DNA of 64,000 nt from Vibrio maerlii (GTDB lineage: Bacteria; Pseudomonadota; Gammaproteobacteria; Enterobacterales; Vibrionaceae), in contig NZ_QRHC01000002.1 of the NCBI RefSeq assembly GCF_003415655.1, forward strand, positions 8-64,007. Direction: 5' to 3'. The first letter of the stretch is position 1; each line of letters begins with the position of its first letter. The notes under the pieces are model-generated. The model worked only from the letters and a program-made list of their open reading frames with translations, did no database searches and was not told where the DNA came from. The position numbers and the translations under genes are program-made. Positions 6,881 to 16,902 of this stretch are shown here, in pieces.

Positions 6881-9304
6881 ATGGATTTAAATTTCCTACC
6901 TGAGCGTATTAAAGCGCACAAAAACGAACTAGTTAATATTATTACTCCACCTATCTGTACTGAGCGTGCACAGGCATACACCAAGGCTTACCAAGCAAAC
7001 GAAGATAAGCCTGTAATCATCCAACGCGCTTTAGCATTAAAAGAGCACCTTGAGACTCGTACCATCTGGATTAAAAACGATGAGCTAATCGTAGGTAACC
7101 AGGCAAGTAAACTTCGCGCTGCGCCTATCTTTCCTGAGTACACAGTGCGTTGGATCGAAGCTGAGATTGATGATCTAGCTGACCGCCCAGGCGCTGGCTT
7201 TGGCGTAACTGCGGAAGACAAAGAGAATATCCACCAGCTAACGCCATACTGGCGTGGTAAAACCGTTCAAGATCGCTGCTACGGTCTATTCACCGATGAA
7301 CAAACGGAGATCCTAGCGACAACCATCATCAAAGCAGAAGGCAACATGACCTCGGGTGATGCTCACCTTGCCGTCGATAACGAAAAGATCCTTTCTCTTG
7401 GCATGAATGGTCTGATTGAAGAAGTTCGTGAGTTCCGTGTAAACAATGATGTGTCAACGTTTGAAGGTCTGAAGAAAGAGCAGTTCTACAAAGCGACTGA
7501 AATCGTTCTACTTTCTATTCAACAGCATATGGCAAGCTACGCTACCCTTGCAGCTGAAATGGCATTAACGGAAACCCGCGAAGAGCGTAAAGCAGAGCTA
7601 GAAGCAATTGCTGAGAACTGTCGCCACGTGGCTTACCATGCGCCAAAGAACTTCTGGCAAGCGCTTCAACTGAGTTACTTTGTTCAACTGATGTTGCAAA
7701 TTGAATCAAACGGTCACTCGGTTTCGTTTGGTCGTATGGATCAGTTCTTAAACGAATACTACGTTGCAGATATTGAGAACGGAAAACTAAAGAAAGGCTT
7801 TGCGCTTGAGCTACTACAAAGCTGCTGGTTAAAACTGTTAGAGGTGAACAAGATCCGCTCTGGCGCGCACTCTAAAGCATCGGCAGGTTCTCCACTGTAC
7901 CAAAACGTCTGTATTGGTGGTCAAAAGCTGAATGAACATGGCGAGCCAGAAGATGCAGTAAACCCACTATCTTGGGCGATCCTAGAATCTTGTGGTCAGC
8001 TACGTTCTACTCAGCCAAACCTGAGTGTGCGTTACCATGAAGGTCTGAACCAAGAGTTCTTAATGGGCTGTATCGACGTGATTAAATGCGGCTTCGGTAT
8101 GCCAGCATTTAACAACGATGAGATCGTTATCCCTGAATTCATCAAACTTGGTGTCGAAAAAGAAGACGCGTATAACTACGCATCCATCGGTTGTATCGAG
8201 ACTGCTGTTCCGGGCAAATGGGGCTACCGCTGTACTGGTATGAGCTTCATCAACTTCGCTCGTATCCTGCTTGCTGCATTAAATAAAGGTGAAGATGCGA
8301 CATCAGGCAAGACATTCCTACCACACGAAAAGTCGCTCGCAGAAGGCAACTTCAACAACTTTGATGAAGTGATGGAATCTTGGGCAGACCAAGTACGCTT
8401 CTACACACGTAAGTCTATCGAAATCGATACGGTAGTCGATAGTGTACTAGAGCAACAAGCGCACGATATCTTCTGTTCTTCACTTGTAGACAGCTGTCTT
8501 GAGCGCGGCAAAACCGTCAAAGAAGGTGGTGCAAAGTACGATTGGGTTTCTGGCCTACAAGTGGGTATTGCCAATTTGGGTAACAGCCTTGCAGCGATTA
8601 AGCACATGGTTTTCGACGATGCTCAAATCTCTCAACCAGAGCTGGCCAAAGCACTGGCTGAGAACTTTGAATCTTCAGAACAAGAGCAGCTTCGCCAACG
8701 TATTCTAAACTTTGCACCTAAGTTTGGTAACGATGATGACTCTGTCGATTCACTACTAGCAGAAGCGTACCAAGTGTACATCGAAGAGCTAGATAACTTT
8801 GTGAATACGCGTCATGGCCGCGGTCCAATCGGTGGAGGTTACTATGCGGGTACTTCTTCTATCTCAGCAAACGTACCATTTGGCGCCTCAACCATGGCAA
8901 CACCAGACGGTCGTAAGGCAACGACACCGCTGGCAGAAGGGGCGAGCCCATCCTCTGGCTCTGACCGCCTTGGTCCAACAGCGGTGTACAACTCTGTCGG
9001 TAAGATTCAGGCGAACAAGATCTTGGGGGGCGTTCTACTCAACCAGAAACTCAGCCCAGCAGCCGTGGCATCTGAGGGTGATATGCTTAAGCTATCTATG
9101 CTGATTCGCACCTTCTTTAACCACCATAAAGGTTGGCACGTACAGTACAACATCGTCTCTCGCGACACGCTACTGGCCGCAAAAGAGAATCCTGAGCAAT
9201 ACCGTGACCTAGTGGTTCGTGTTGCGGGCTACTCAGCGTTCTTTACGGCGCTATCTCCAGATGCACAGGACGACATCATTGCACGTACCGAGCATGATCT
9301 GTAA
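6881..9304 (+). CDS. Glycyl-radical enzyme, YbiW/PflD type, substrate unknown
   Basis: 807 residues, normal length for the PFL/dehydratase superfamily. The C-terminal glycyl loop 'RVAGYSAFF' places the radical at Gly783; the thiyl residue is Cys438 in 'ASIGCIETAVPG', followed by Glu440. C-x-E is the arrangement of glycerol/diol dehydratase and choline lyase type enzymes; pyruvate formate-lyase has two adjacent cysteines, so this is probably not a true PFL. Substrate cannot be assigned. It is two bases downstream of its activase and opposite an aldolase that uses dihydroxyacetone, which hints at a C3 or sugar-derived substrate, but that is inference. A terminator follows. Codon use is like its neighbours. 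Confidence 0.9.
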   Translation: MDLNFLPERIKAHKNELVNIITPPICTERAQAYTKAYQANEDKPVIIQRALALKEHLETRTIWIKNDELIVGNQASKLRAAPIFPEYTVRWIEAEIDDLADRPGAGFGVTAEDKENIHQLTPYWRGKTVQDRCYGLFTDEQTEILATTIIKAEGNMTSGDAHLAVDNEKILSLGMNGLIEEVREFRVNNDVSTFEGLKKEQFYKATEIVLLSIQQHMASYATLAAEMALTETREERKAELEAIAENCRHVAYHAPKNFWQALQLSYFVQLMLQIESNGHSVSFGRMDQFLNEYYVADIENGKLKKGFALELLQSCWLKLLEVNKIRSGAHSKASAGSPLYQNVCIGGQKLNEHGEPEDAVNPLSWAILESCGQLRSTQPNLSVRYHEGLNQEFLMGCIDVIKCGFGMPAFNNDEIVIPEFIKLGVEKEDAYNYASIGCIETAVPGKWGYRCTGMSFINFARILLAALNKGEDATSGKTFLPHEKSLAEGNFNNFDEVMESWADQVRFYTRKSIEIDTVVDSVLEQQAHDIFCSSLVDSCLERGKTVKEGGAKYDWVSGLQVGIANLGNSLAAIKHMVFDDAQISQPELAKALAENFESSEQEQLRQRILNFAPKFGNDDDSVDSLLAEAYQVYIEELDNFVNTRHGRGPIGGGYYAGTSSISANVPFGASTMATPDGRKATTPLAEGASPSSGSDRLGPTAVYNSVGKIQANKILGGVLLNQKLSPAAVASEGDMLKLSMLIRTFFNHHKGWHVQYNIVSRDTLLAAKENPEQYRDLVVRVAGYSAFFTALSPDAQDDIIARTEHDL

Positions 9305-9340
9305 CTCTGTTTAGACTGCTTTAATCAAGAATGTTGTATA

Positions 9341-9368
9341 TGCCGGCGAATGAAAGTTCGTCGGCATT
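9341..9368 (+). terminator. Intrinsic terminator after glycyl-radical enzyme gene
   Basis: TGCCGGCGAA / TTCGTCGGCA stem with one mismatch and a short loop, followed by TTTTTATT on the plus strand, 36 bp after the stop codon. Confidence 0.8.
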
Positions 9369-9515
9369 TTTATTCGGACTTAACGAAAACAGCCAAACTT
9401 CCGAATTAACAAATAGCTAGGAATAACATAAGCACTCATTATATGTTTTATAAGATGACGGTAAATGGCCATATCTCTAGCATTACCTGAATCTCTAGTT
9501 CCTGACTCCTACTTC

Positions 9516-11387
9516 ATGAAATTCAGTACCAAAATCCTGGCTACATCAAGCCTGTTATTTTTTGTCACAGTAACCAGTGTCGGCGCCCTACAACAATCGA
9601 CCATTCACGACAGTATTACTCATCAAGTAAACTCCAGCATACATGAGCTATTAAAGTCGGTAACCACCACTATCGCGTCTGAGTTTAATGCCAAACTTGC
9701 CCTTGTTGAATCCGTTTCCGACTCGATCAACATCAATGCTGAGCAGCAAGATTTTGTTAATGAAGTCATCGCCTCCCCTACGTTAAAAGAGGGTTTCCAA
9801 GCCATTGGGGTAGGTTATGAGCGCGATGGTACTTTACTAACAAACAATGGTTGGGTACCCGATTCAAGCTACGATGCCAGACTGCGCCCTTGGTATACCA
9901 AATCTAAAAAAGAGAATCAGACCGTCATCACTAAGCCGTATGTTGACTCCTCAACGGGTGCAGTGATCATCTCTATCTCATCCCCACTACACAGTGCATC
10001 AAGGGACTTTATTGGCAGTGCCGTATTCGATATTTCATTGCAGCCGTTAAGTGACTTCGTCAACAAGGTGACTATCTTCGAAGCAGGCTATCTTTTCGTT
10101 GTGACTAACGATGGCACCATCATTGCGCACCCAAAAGAAGAGTTAAATGGCACCACAGTTACCGACCATATTCCCAATGCAAAAGTCATTGAAGGGCGAC
10201 AAGAAATATTTTTTGGTGAACATACATACATAATCGATTTAGCACCCGTCCCTGGACGTGACTGGTTTGTAGGAACGGTGGTAGACACTACATTGGCCTA
10301 TGCCGCAGCAGATAAAGCCAAGGCACAGCTAATCTGGTTAAGCTTAATTGGTCTAATCGTCGGTATGGGGTGTTTCTTATTGATCATCCGCCACCTGTTC
10401 AAGCCAGTGGTTGAGATGGAAAAAACTCTGTTTGATATCGTCAACGGCAATGGTGACCTAACTCAACGCTTGAGCACTGACAGTGATGAGGAGTTTGCTG
10501 TATTAGCACGCGGCTTCAATCAATTTGTTTCTAATCTTCAATCCCAGATCAGCCAATCTAAACAGATTACCGAGCAGGTCAGCGAGCAAGTACATAAAAC
10601 CGCTATTGAAGCGAAAGAATCAAACTCGGCAGCACTCAAACAAATGGAGCAGGTTGAGCTGGTTGTAGCGGCAATGAGCCAAATGGATAGTGCTTCGCAA
10701 GAGGTTGCGAGCAATGCAGAAAACGCCGCCAGTTTGACACAGACAGCTAATGAGATCAGCGAAACGAGCTCAACCGTTGTTTTGAGCACCAATCAGCATA
10801 TTGCTCGAGTATCAAACAATATTAAAACGACAGTTTCTGAGGTTGAGGAGCTGAAAACGGCCACCGATAACATCGGCCATATTGTTGAGGTGATCAACAG
10901 TATCGCTGACCAAACTAACCTACTTGCTCTCAATGCCGCGATTGAAGCGGCGCGAGCAGGCAGTGCTGGCAAAGGCTTTGCTGTCGTTGCTGATGAGGTG
11001 CGAACGCTTGCTAAACGCACGCAATCAGCAACCACAGAGATCCACACCATGATTGAGCGTTTGAAGCTAAGCGCCAACTCGTTGGCAAACTCAATGTCAC
11101 AGAGTAAACATAACGTGGATACGGCAGTTCAAAGCTCAGTAGAAGCGAACCAGTCAATCTTAAAAACTCAAGAGAAGATTGCTCAGCTATCAGAGCTGAG
11201 TGCACAAATCGCGGCGGCGGCGGAAGAGCAAAGTTCGGTAACCAAAGAGATCAATACCAATACTCTGCAGATCAATGATTTAAGTAAGCAGGTTGCCGAT
11301 ATCGCTAACAATACAAGCTTAGGTGTGAGTGAGCAGGTGAAACAAGTGAAAAGACAGCAAGAGCTGCTCGAACACTTCATCGTGTAA
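9516..11387 (+). CDS. Methyl-accepting chemotaxis protein with dCACHE sensor
   Basis: About 623 residues from ATG 9516. Order: transmembrane helix at the extreme N terminus, periplasmic sensor of about 250 residues with '[12 protein letters not shown]' and '[14 protein letters not shown]' typical of double-CACHE domains (often amino-acid or small organic acid sensors), second membrane helix near residue 275, HAMP, then the signalling hairpin with '[25 protein letters not shown]' split around the tip. The frame is open 17 codons further to ATG 9465; neither start has a clear Shine-Dalgarno, and I prefer the one directly before the membrane helix. Monocistronic, ending at a terminator shared with the convergent GH3 gene. 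Confidence 0.9.
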   Translation: MKFSTKILATSSLLFFVTVTSVGALQQSTIHDSITHQVNSSIHELLKSVTTTIASEFNAKLALVESVSDSININAEQQDFVNEVIASPTLKEGFQAIGVGYERDGTLLTNNGWVPDSSYDARLRPWYTKSKKENQTVITKPYVDSSTGAVIISISSPLHSASRDFIGSAVFDISLQPLSDFVNKVTIFEAGYLFVVTNDGTIIAHPKEELNGTTVTDHIPNAKVIEGRQEIFFGEHTYIIDLAPVPGRDWFVGTVVDTTLAYAAADKAKAQLIWLSLIGLIVGMGCFLLIIRHLFKPVVEMEKTLFDIVNGNGDLTQRLSTDSDEEFAVLARGFNQFVSNLQSQISQSKQITEQVSEQVHKTAIEAKESNSAALKQMEQVELVVAAMSQMDSASQEVASNAENAASLTQTANEISETSSTVVLSTNQHIARVSNNIKTTVSEVEELKTATDNIGHIVEVINSIADQTNLLALNAAIEAARAGSAGKGFAVVADEVRTLAKRTQSATTEIHTMIERLKLSANSLANSMSQSKHNVDTAVQSSVEANQSILKTQEKIAQLSELSAQIAAAAEEQSSVTKEINTNTLQINDLSKQVADIANNTSLGVSEQVKQVKRQQELLEHFIV

Positions 11388-11419
11388 ATCAATAGTCTAA
11401 AAAGAATCCACAAAAAACA

Positions 11420-11448
11420 AAGAGCAGGTCCTGTCGCTACCTGCTCTT
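11420..11448. terminator. Bidirectional terminator between chemoreceptor and GH3 gene
   Basis: AAGAGCAGGT / ACCTGCTCTT stem between convergent genes; T-rich on the plus side (TTTTCATTTC) and TTTGTTTTTTG on the minus side, so it can serve both. Confidence 0.8.
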
Positions 11449-11470
11449 TTCATTTCACTATCGTTGTATA

Positions 11471-14062
11471 TTAGTCCGCTTTAACATCCCAACAAATATT
11501 GGCTAGCACAAACCTAGCCTCACCCTCAGTGAGTAGCATGAACGGCGTATCTAGATAACGTAAATCAACGCCCTGTTCAGTGAACTGGCTAAATGAAATC
11601 GTTATCTTGGTGAACTCATCCGACACTTTAAACTGCTCCGTCACATCGATGAAGGCAACGTCTTCAGGCACTTCGTTCTTGGTCCATTTCTGCAATGCAA
11701 CCAGCACAGGCTTAGTTGGTGCTTCCACTACTTTCACCTCAAAGCTCAGCACACCCGTTTGATAAGCCGATAGGTCTTCTACACTGCCGTCACCGGTTTG
11801 GATATACAGCGCCCCAAAGTCTCCTTTGAAGAAACCTTCGACCGCATCTTGTTGCTGCTGATAGTTGTATGGCTTGGTATCTACACCCGCTAATGACATC
11901 GGGTTGTTACGCGACACATCTGATCCAATCCAATGGATTCGATCCGCCACTTTCAGCTGGTAGTCGCCAATCGTAGAGCGTACACCATAAATATGAGTGG
12001 CTTCCGTTGCACTTCCAGACTCACTGACTCCATCTGAATCAAGCTCAATGTTATCTAAATCTGCGCTCTGTTTGTTATCGCTGTAATTGAGGCCATAGCC
12101 ATAGTCAAACAACGGTGCATGCTCGCCATTAGGATCTTGCTCGTTATCGGCAAACTGGTAATTTGGAATATGTGCTGGAATACGGCTGACTGTCGCACTG
12201 CGTTTCTTATTCGGCCAGCTGTATGAAAGCGTGCCCTGGAAGTCATAATTGACCTCACCATCTGCATTTTGCAATAGCACATCTGTAATGCCTTTGCCTT
12301 CACTTCCTGGTAGGAATGCGGCAATAAACGCATCTGACTTAGCGACTTCTTCATTAACGTACAGAGGTCGGCCGCTAAAGAAGATGCTGATCACCTTCAC
12401 ACCTTTCTCATGCAGGGTCTTGATGCGATTCACATCAGCACGGTAACTGCGTTTTAGTGAACCAAACTCCAGAGATTGCCACGCTTTGATGTCACCCATC
12501 ATCTCCGCATAAGGGTCTTCACCAAACACCACAACAGCTACATCACCCGCATTTAGCTCGCCCTCTAGATTCGGGTCATACTGAACGTTTTCAGATCCAA
12601 GCTCTTCGGTTAGCGCCATGCGAACGGTTGTTGCACCCGGGAAATCATCAAGGGTATTTTCATCCCCTTGCCATGTTAGGTTCCAGCCTCCCGACTGCTT
12701 TTGGAGGTCATCGGCAGCGCTACCGGTTAGAATCACTTTTTGGTTTCGGCTTAGAGGCAGAGTTTCATCTTTGTTTTTCAATAGAACCAAAGATTTACGA
12801 ACCGCTTCTCTCGCCAATTCTCGGTGCGAAGCTGCTCCCAGCTCATCTTGCTGACCAGCAAAACGGCGCTTGGTTGGCTGTGGTTTGTTCCATAGGCCAG
12901 CACGCATCTTCACGCGAAGGATACGAGTCACTGCATCATCGATACGCGACATCTCAATTTCACCACTCTTCACACCTTCAAGGGCATTATGGTAAACCTC
13001 TACCCAGTGCTCACGAACAGGAACCATGAGTACGTCATTACCCGCATTAATTGAGTAGTTGGCATTGTAGTCGGTACATTTGTTCACTTCTGAATGACCA
13101 TGCCAATCAGTAACAATCAGGCCATCAAAGCCCATCTTGCCTTTCAGTACGTCGGTAAGCAGGTATTTACTACCATGGATCTTAAAGTTGTATTCTTCGC
13201 CCTCAGCTAGTATCTGACCGCTTTTCTTATCAAAGTCATAGTTCGCTTCGTTTTCCCAGCTATTGAAAGATGACATGACCACCTGAGCCCCCGCCTGTAG
13301 GCCACTGAAGTAACCCATTGCGTGAATGTTACGCATGAGCTCTTCACTGTAACCATTCACACCACGGTCGATACCGGTGCGAGTACCACCATCACCTACC
13401 CAGTGTTTTACATTCGAAATAACGTGCTCATCGCCTTTAAGTTGTTCTGCACTACCTTGCAGTCCATCCACCATTTGCGCTGCATAAGCAAAGGTGATTT
13501 CTGGATCTTCTGAATAGCCTTCGTAGACACGACCCCAACGCAAGTCACGAGGTGTCGCTACGGTTGGTGCAAACGTCCAATCTAGACCGGTCGCGACGAT
13601 TTCGCGCGCGGTAACCTGACCGATACGGTGAATAAGTTCAGGGTCGCGAGCACAGCCAAGGCCAATATTGTGTGGGAAGACGGTTGCACCAAACACATTG
13701 TTGTGACCGTGCACGGCATCTGTCGCCCACATGAAAGGGATACGGAATGGACGGTCAGCAAACACCGCCTCGGTTGCTAACCAAAACTCATCCGCTTTAT
13801 CTGCCCAATCTTGTGCCGATGCATGTTTATCTTCATTGGGCCACGCTCCACCACCATTAAGAATCGAACCGAGTTTGTATTTCGTGACCTCTTCTGGTGT
13901 CACATCACGCAGGTTTGGTTGAATCATCTGGCCGATTTTCTCTTCCAGAGTCATTTGGTTAAGGATGGATTGAACCTCAGCTTCTATTTTTTCATCTTTT
14001 TTAATCGCTGAATCAATCTTTGGCCAATCTGCAAAATAGGGTGTTTCAAATTGCTTAGTCAT
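11471..14062 (-). CDS. Glycoside hydrolase family 3, exo-beta-glucanase/beta-glucosidase
   Basis: About 863 residues. GH3 TIM-barrel domain (roughly 30-390) has 'TLEEKIGQM', 'KHWVGDGGT' and 'GLIVTDWHG' with the nucleophile Asp319; the alpha/beta sandwich domain follows ('LARKSLVLLKN'-type segment around 420), then a C-terminal ~200-residue beta-rich extension (from about 660) as in marine ExoP-type exo-1,3/1,4-beta-glucanases. No signal peptide is visible from ATG 14062, so the enzyme is probably cytosolic or needs another export route. The frame extends seven codons to a GTG at 14083, but AAAAGGTG nine bases before ATG 14062 supports the ATG. Stands alone. Substrate preference (laminarin or cellulose oligomers) is inference. 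Confidence 0.9.
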   Translation of the reverse strand: MTKQFETPYFADWPKIDSAIKKDEKIEAEVQSILNQMTLEEKIGQMIQPNLRDVTPEEVTKYKLGSILNGGGAWPNEDKHASAQDWADKADEFWLATEAVFADRPFRIPFMWATDAVHGHNNVFGATVFPHNIGLGCARDPELIHRIGQVTAREIVATGLDWTFAPTVATPRDLRWGRVYEGYSEDPEITFAYAAQMVDGLQGSAEQLKGDEHVISNVKHWVGDGGTRTGIDRGVNGYSEELMRNIHAMGYFSGLQAGAQVVMSSFNSWENEANYDFDKKSGQILAEGEEYNFKIHGSKYLLTDVLKGKMGFDGLIVTDWHGHSEVNKCTDYNANYSINAGNDVLMVPVREHWVEVYHNALEGVKSGEIEMSRIDDAVTRILRVKMRAGLWNKPQPTKRRFAGQQDELGAASHRELAREAVRKSLVLLKNKDETLPLSRNQKVILTGSAADDLQKQSGGWNLTWQGDENTLDDFPGATTVRMALTEELGSENVQYDPNLEGELNAGDVAVVVFGEDPYAEMMGDIKAWQSLEFGSLKRSYRADVNRIKTLHEKGVKVISIFFSGRPLYVNEEVAKSDAFIAAFLPGSEGKGITDVLLQNADGEVNYDFQGTLSYSWPNKKRSATVSRIPAHIPNYQFADNEQDPNGEHAPLFDYGYGLNYSDNKQSADLDNIELDSDGVSESGSATEATHIYGVRSTIGDYQLKVADRIHWIGSDVSRNNPMSLAGVDTKPYNYQQQQDAVEGFFKGDFGALYIQTGDGSVEDLSAYQTGVLSFEVKVVEAPTKPVLVALQKWTKNEVPEDVAFIDVTEQFKVSDEFTKITISFSQFTEQGVDLRYLDTPFMLLTEGEARFVLANICWDVKAD

Positions 14063-14359
14063 TCGGTGTGCACCTTTTATCACGCTATTGTTTTTATGGG
14101 TTTAGAGTCTATCGCTCTCATTATAAGGCGATACTACCACGCGCTTTTTTGAATAAGATTAGCAGTTTTTAATAGTTAGCAGGTTGGCACAGAATTAATA
14201 GGGATTTGAAATTAGGTTTCATAAATCCAATTTTTACCCTTTAAAAACAAAAATATAGAATGAAACTTTATTAAAGTAGGACGAGAGCAATAATTTACTT
14301 ATTGACCTGTCTATTACTTTACAGTTTATTGTCGGTATCTAATTTGATAAGGCATCACT

Positions 14360-15538
14360 ATGGCGGCTACCTATAAGATCTCTGAACTTGCCGAGCAAGT
14401 CGGTTTATCTCGTACAGCTCTACTTTATTACGAGAAACTGAACCTCATTACCGGAACTCGATTCGCCAACGGCTATCGAACCTACAGTGATAAAGATGTT
14501 CAGCGCGTGCGACTTTTACAACAACTGCAATCAGCGGGACTCACACTTAAAGAGTGTAAAGCCTGCCTAGAAGCTGAGATCGACCGGGAACTGCTTAGCC
14601 AGCGCCTTAAGTCATTAGATGAAGAGATTGAACAGAAGCAACGAGCGAGAAATTTGCTCGCCGCAATGCTAGGTGAAGGCGATAGCAAGGCTTGGCACGA
14701 AAGTGCAAGTCAAGTCGCTCCCGATGCCCATATCGAGTGGCTCGTTAAACAAGGCTTCGAAGAAAAAGAAGCATTAAGACTGAAATGGTTATCAAAAGAT
14801 ATGAATCAACACGACGCTTATATGTCCGACTTTATGCAGGTATTTGAAACGCTCGACCGTTGGGGACCGGGTAGTTCAGAAGAAACGCTCAATGCCTTAA
14901 AAGCAGTACCCTCTCACCCTCATCAAATCCTTGAGATTGGCTGCGGAAAAGGCTTAGCAACGACTGTGCTCGCAAGCAACACAGATGCTCACATTACTGT
15001 GGTGGATAATGAACAAAGTGCGCTAGACCGACTCGAACAGCGCTTCGGAGAACTCGAGTTAGCAGACCGCTTAACGTCTGTCGCGGCAAGCATGACCGAG
15101 TTGCCTTTTACGGATGAGAAGTTTGATCTTGCGTGGGCAGAAGGCTCAGCTTACATCATGGGCGTCACCAACGCGCTAAAAGAGTGGCGCCAGGTGATCT
15201 CAACAGACGGGTACTTGATGCTGAGTGATTTGGTTTGGCTCACCGATAAACCATCAGACAAGGTGAAGGTTTTCTTCGCCAGTGAGTACCCAGATATGCA
15301 AACGGTCAACACTCGCCGGGAACAGATTGGACAAGCCAAATACCAGTTGATTGCAGACTTCACTCTCACAACAGAAGCCTGGAAGAACTATTACCAACCA
15401 CTCAAAGTGAGAGCACTGGAACTTCTACAAGAAAAACCCCAATCTCAGGCGATAAAAGACATCATTACGGAAGTCGAGCTTTACGAACAGCACCTCGGGG
15501 AGTTTGGCTATCAGATGTTTGTTATGCAAAAGTTTTGA
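14360..15538 (+). CDS. MerR-type HTH fused to SAM-dependent methyltransferase
   Basis: 392 residues. Residues 1-70 are a MerR winged helix ('YKISELAEQVGLSRTALLYYEKLNL'), followed by a dimerisation helix (about 75-110). From about 190 a class I Rossmann methyltransferase follows: motif I 'ILEIGCGKGLAT', motif II acidic end 'ITVVDNEQ', and 'FDLAWAEGSAYIMG'. No metal-binding cysteines of the metal-sensing MerR class are at the usual place. The protein could bind DNA and sense, or act on, a small substrate through the methyltransferase domain; which one is unknown. Monocistronic, with the AT-rich acyltransferase convergent 40 bp downstream. The upstream region has TTGACC then TTTACAG as a weak promoter-like pair. 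Confidence 0.85.
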   Translation: MAATYKISELAEQVGLSRTALLYYEKLNLITGTRFANGYRTYSDKDVQRVRLLQQLQSAGLTLKECKACLEAEIDRELLSQRLKSLDEEIEQKQRARNLLAAMLGEGDSKAWHESASQVAPDAHIEWLVKQGFEEKEALRLKWLSKDMNQHDAYMSDFMQVFETLDRWGPGSSEETLNALKAVPSHPHQILEIGCGKGLATTVLASNTDAHITVVDNEQSALDRLEQRFGELELADRLTSVAASMTELPFTDEKFDLAWAEGSAYIMGVTNALKEWRQVISTDGYLMLSDLVWLTDKPSDKVKVFFASEYPDMQTVNTRREQIGQAKYQLIADFTLTTEAWKNYYQPLKVRALELLQEKPQSQAIKDIITEVELYEQHLGEFGYQMFVMQKF

Positions 15539-15578
15539 GTGTAACAATCACAGTTACGTTTAAGACCTGTAGTGGATT

Positions 15579-16670
15579 TCAGTAACCAGTGATATATCTG
15601 GTTCGGTTACTACCTCTCATAATCCACTTGAAACATTTTGTTATGACTATGGAACATGAGAGAACAAGTATAACCATACTAATAAAAACCAATATGCTTT
15701 TAACTTGCAACTTATCATTTACCATATAGCCATATCGATTACCAACAGAATATAAAACTAGCACCACCCAAGGATGGATTAAGTATATAGAGAAACTATA
15801 CTTTGACAGAGATGAAACTATTTTGCTTTCAAATGGTAACTTTTCAAATAAATAAAAAACAATTGCTATTAAAAACAGCTTCTGTAAAAATTGAAGATCA
15901 GCACCCTCATACTTGAAAAATGGTTTTGTATAATTTCCAACATCTCCAAAATATACTTGTAATGATAGTAATGCAAAAGAAATGGTAGCTATCAAAATTA
16001 ATCTTTCACCAATATATTTCAACACTTGCTCTCTATACATAGATAATAATATTCCGTAAAGATAAAAAGGCGTATAAAATATATATGAATGCAAAGGATT
16101 GGTTACAGATACAGGACGATGACAGAAAGTAGCAAGAAAAGAAAACGCTATTAGAATAACAACTTGGTTGCGTAATGACATATGAATATACCTCATATGT
16201 AAAGGGGCACTTAGAAAAAGTATAACAGCGAAGGGAATGTACCAATAGGCCGTCATCATTCTGCCACTAATGTAGTACTTAATTATTGTGGTTAACGCGT
16301 TGTCATTAGGTGAGAAAATGTTACCGTCACGATATGCTTCATTAGGGTCCTTCATTAGATCCATTGGTGTAAAATATCCCATCTTAAAAAGCCACAACAA
16401 TAAAATTGCTAGTGATGCCAAGAAAAAATATGGAATCACAATAGATATCAATTTCTTTGAAAGAAAAACATGATAATTAAAACTCTTATAGAAAACATGA
16501 TAAAACATAAATCCAGATATAAAAACATAGAGTGAAGAAGTACCTATTAACGTGTTTTTTATATAGAGTGTAATCCAGTCGTTATCAATGAGTCCGAAGT
16601 TAAATAGGTGACAAGATACTATTGCAATCATTGCAACACCTCTTAAGTTATCAATAGATTTTAGATACAT
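15579..16670 (-). CDS. Membrane acyltransferase (Acyl_transf_3 / OafA-like), AT-rich
   Basis: 363 residues with about ten hydrophobic helices. The opening 'LKSIDNLRGVAMIAIVSCHLF' contains the conserved D-x-LRG and H of the acyltransferase-3 family, which transfers acetyl or other acyl groups to surface sugars. No C-terminal SGNH domain. Base composition is strikingly AT-rich (mostly A/T third positions, many AAA, ATA and TTT codons) compared with the genes on both sides, which suggests acquisition by transfer. No polysaccharide cluster adjoins it, so the acceptor is unknown. Confidence 0.85.
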   Translation of the reverse strand: MYLKSIDNLRGVAMIAIVSCHLFNFGLIDNDWITLYIKNTLIGTSSLYVFISGFMFYHVFYKSFNYHVFLSKKLISIVIPYFFLASLAILLLWLFKMGYFTPMDLMKDPNEAYRDGNIFSPNDNALTTIIKYYISGRMMTAYWYIPFAVILFLSAPLHMRYIHMSLRNQVVILIAFSFLATFCHRPVSVTNPLHSYIFYTPFYLYGILLSMYREQVLKYIGERLILIATISFALLSLQVYFGDVGNYTKPFFKYEGADLQFLQKLFLIAIVFYLFEKLPFESKIVSSLSKYSFSIYLIHPWVVLVLYSVGNRYGYMVNDKLQVKSILVFISMVILVLSCSIVITKCFKWIMRGSNRTRYITGY

Positions 16671-16902
16671 TAAATTACCTCTGTAATTACATTAATAAGA
16701 CCATATATACCTTTATCTGAAGTAGTCATTAACTGAAATAAGCATGGTTAGGATAGGCAACTGAACTAAGACTTTCATGAACTTATCTATAAAACTTCGT
16801 ATTGACCAAGACCAATGTTATGCAAAAGTTAAGAAAATAGGTTATAAAGGAAAGCCGTTAGGAAAACTCTCACTCATCCGCTTTAGCCAAGGACTGGCGC
16901 TT

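Noticed and set aside
6881..9304. Pyruvate formate-lyase
   Set aside because: The active site has C-x-E rather than two adjacent cysteines, and the neighbourhood lacks a formate channel.
10793..11077. Open frames opposite to chemoreceptor signalling domains (also at 22174 and 29137)
   Set aside because: They mirror the conserved methyl-accepting tip on the other strand, lack RBS and repeat at every chemoreceptor; they are shadows of the coding frame.
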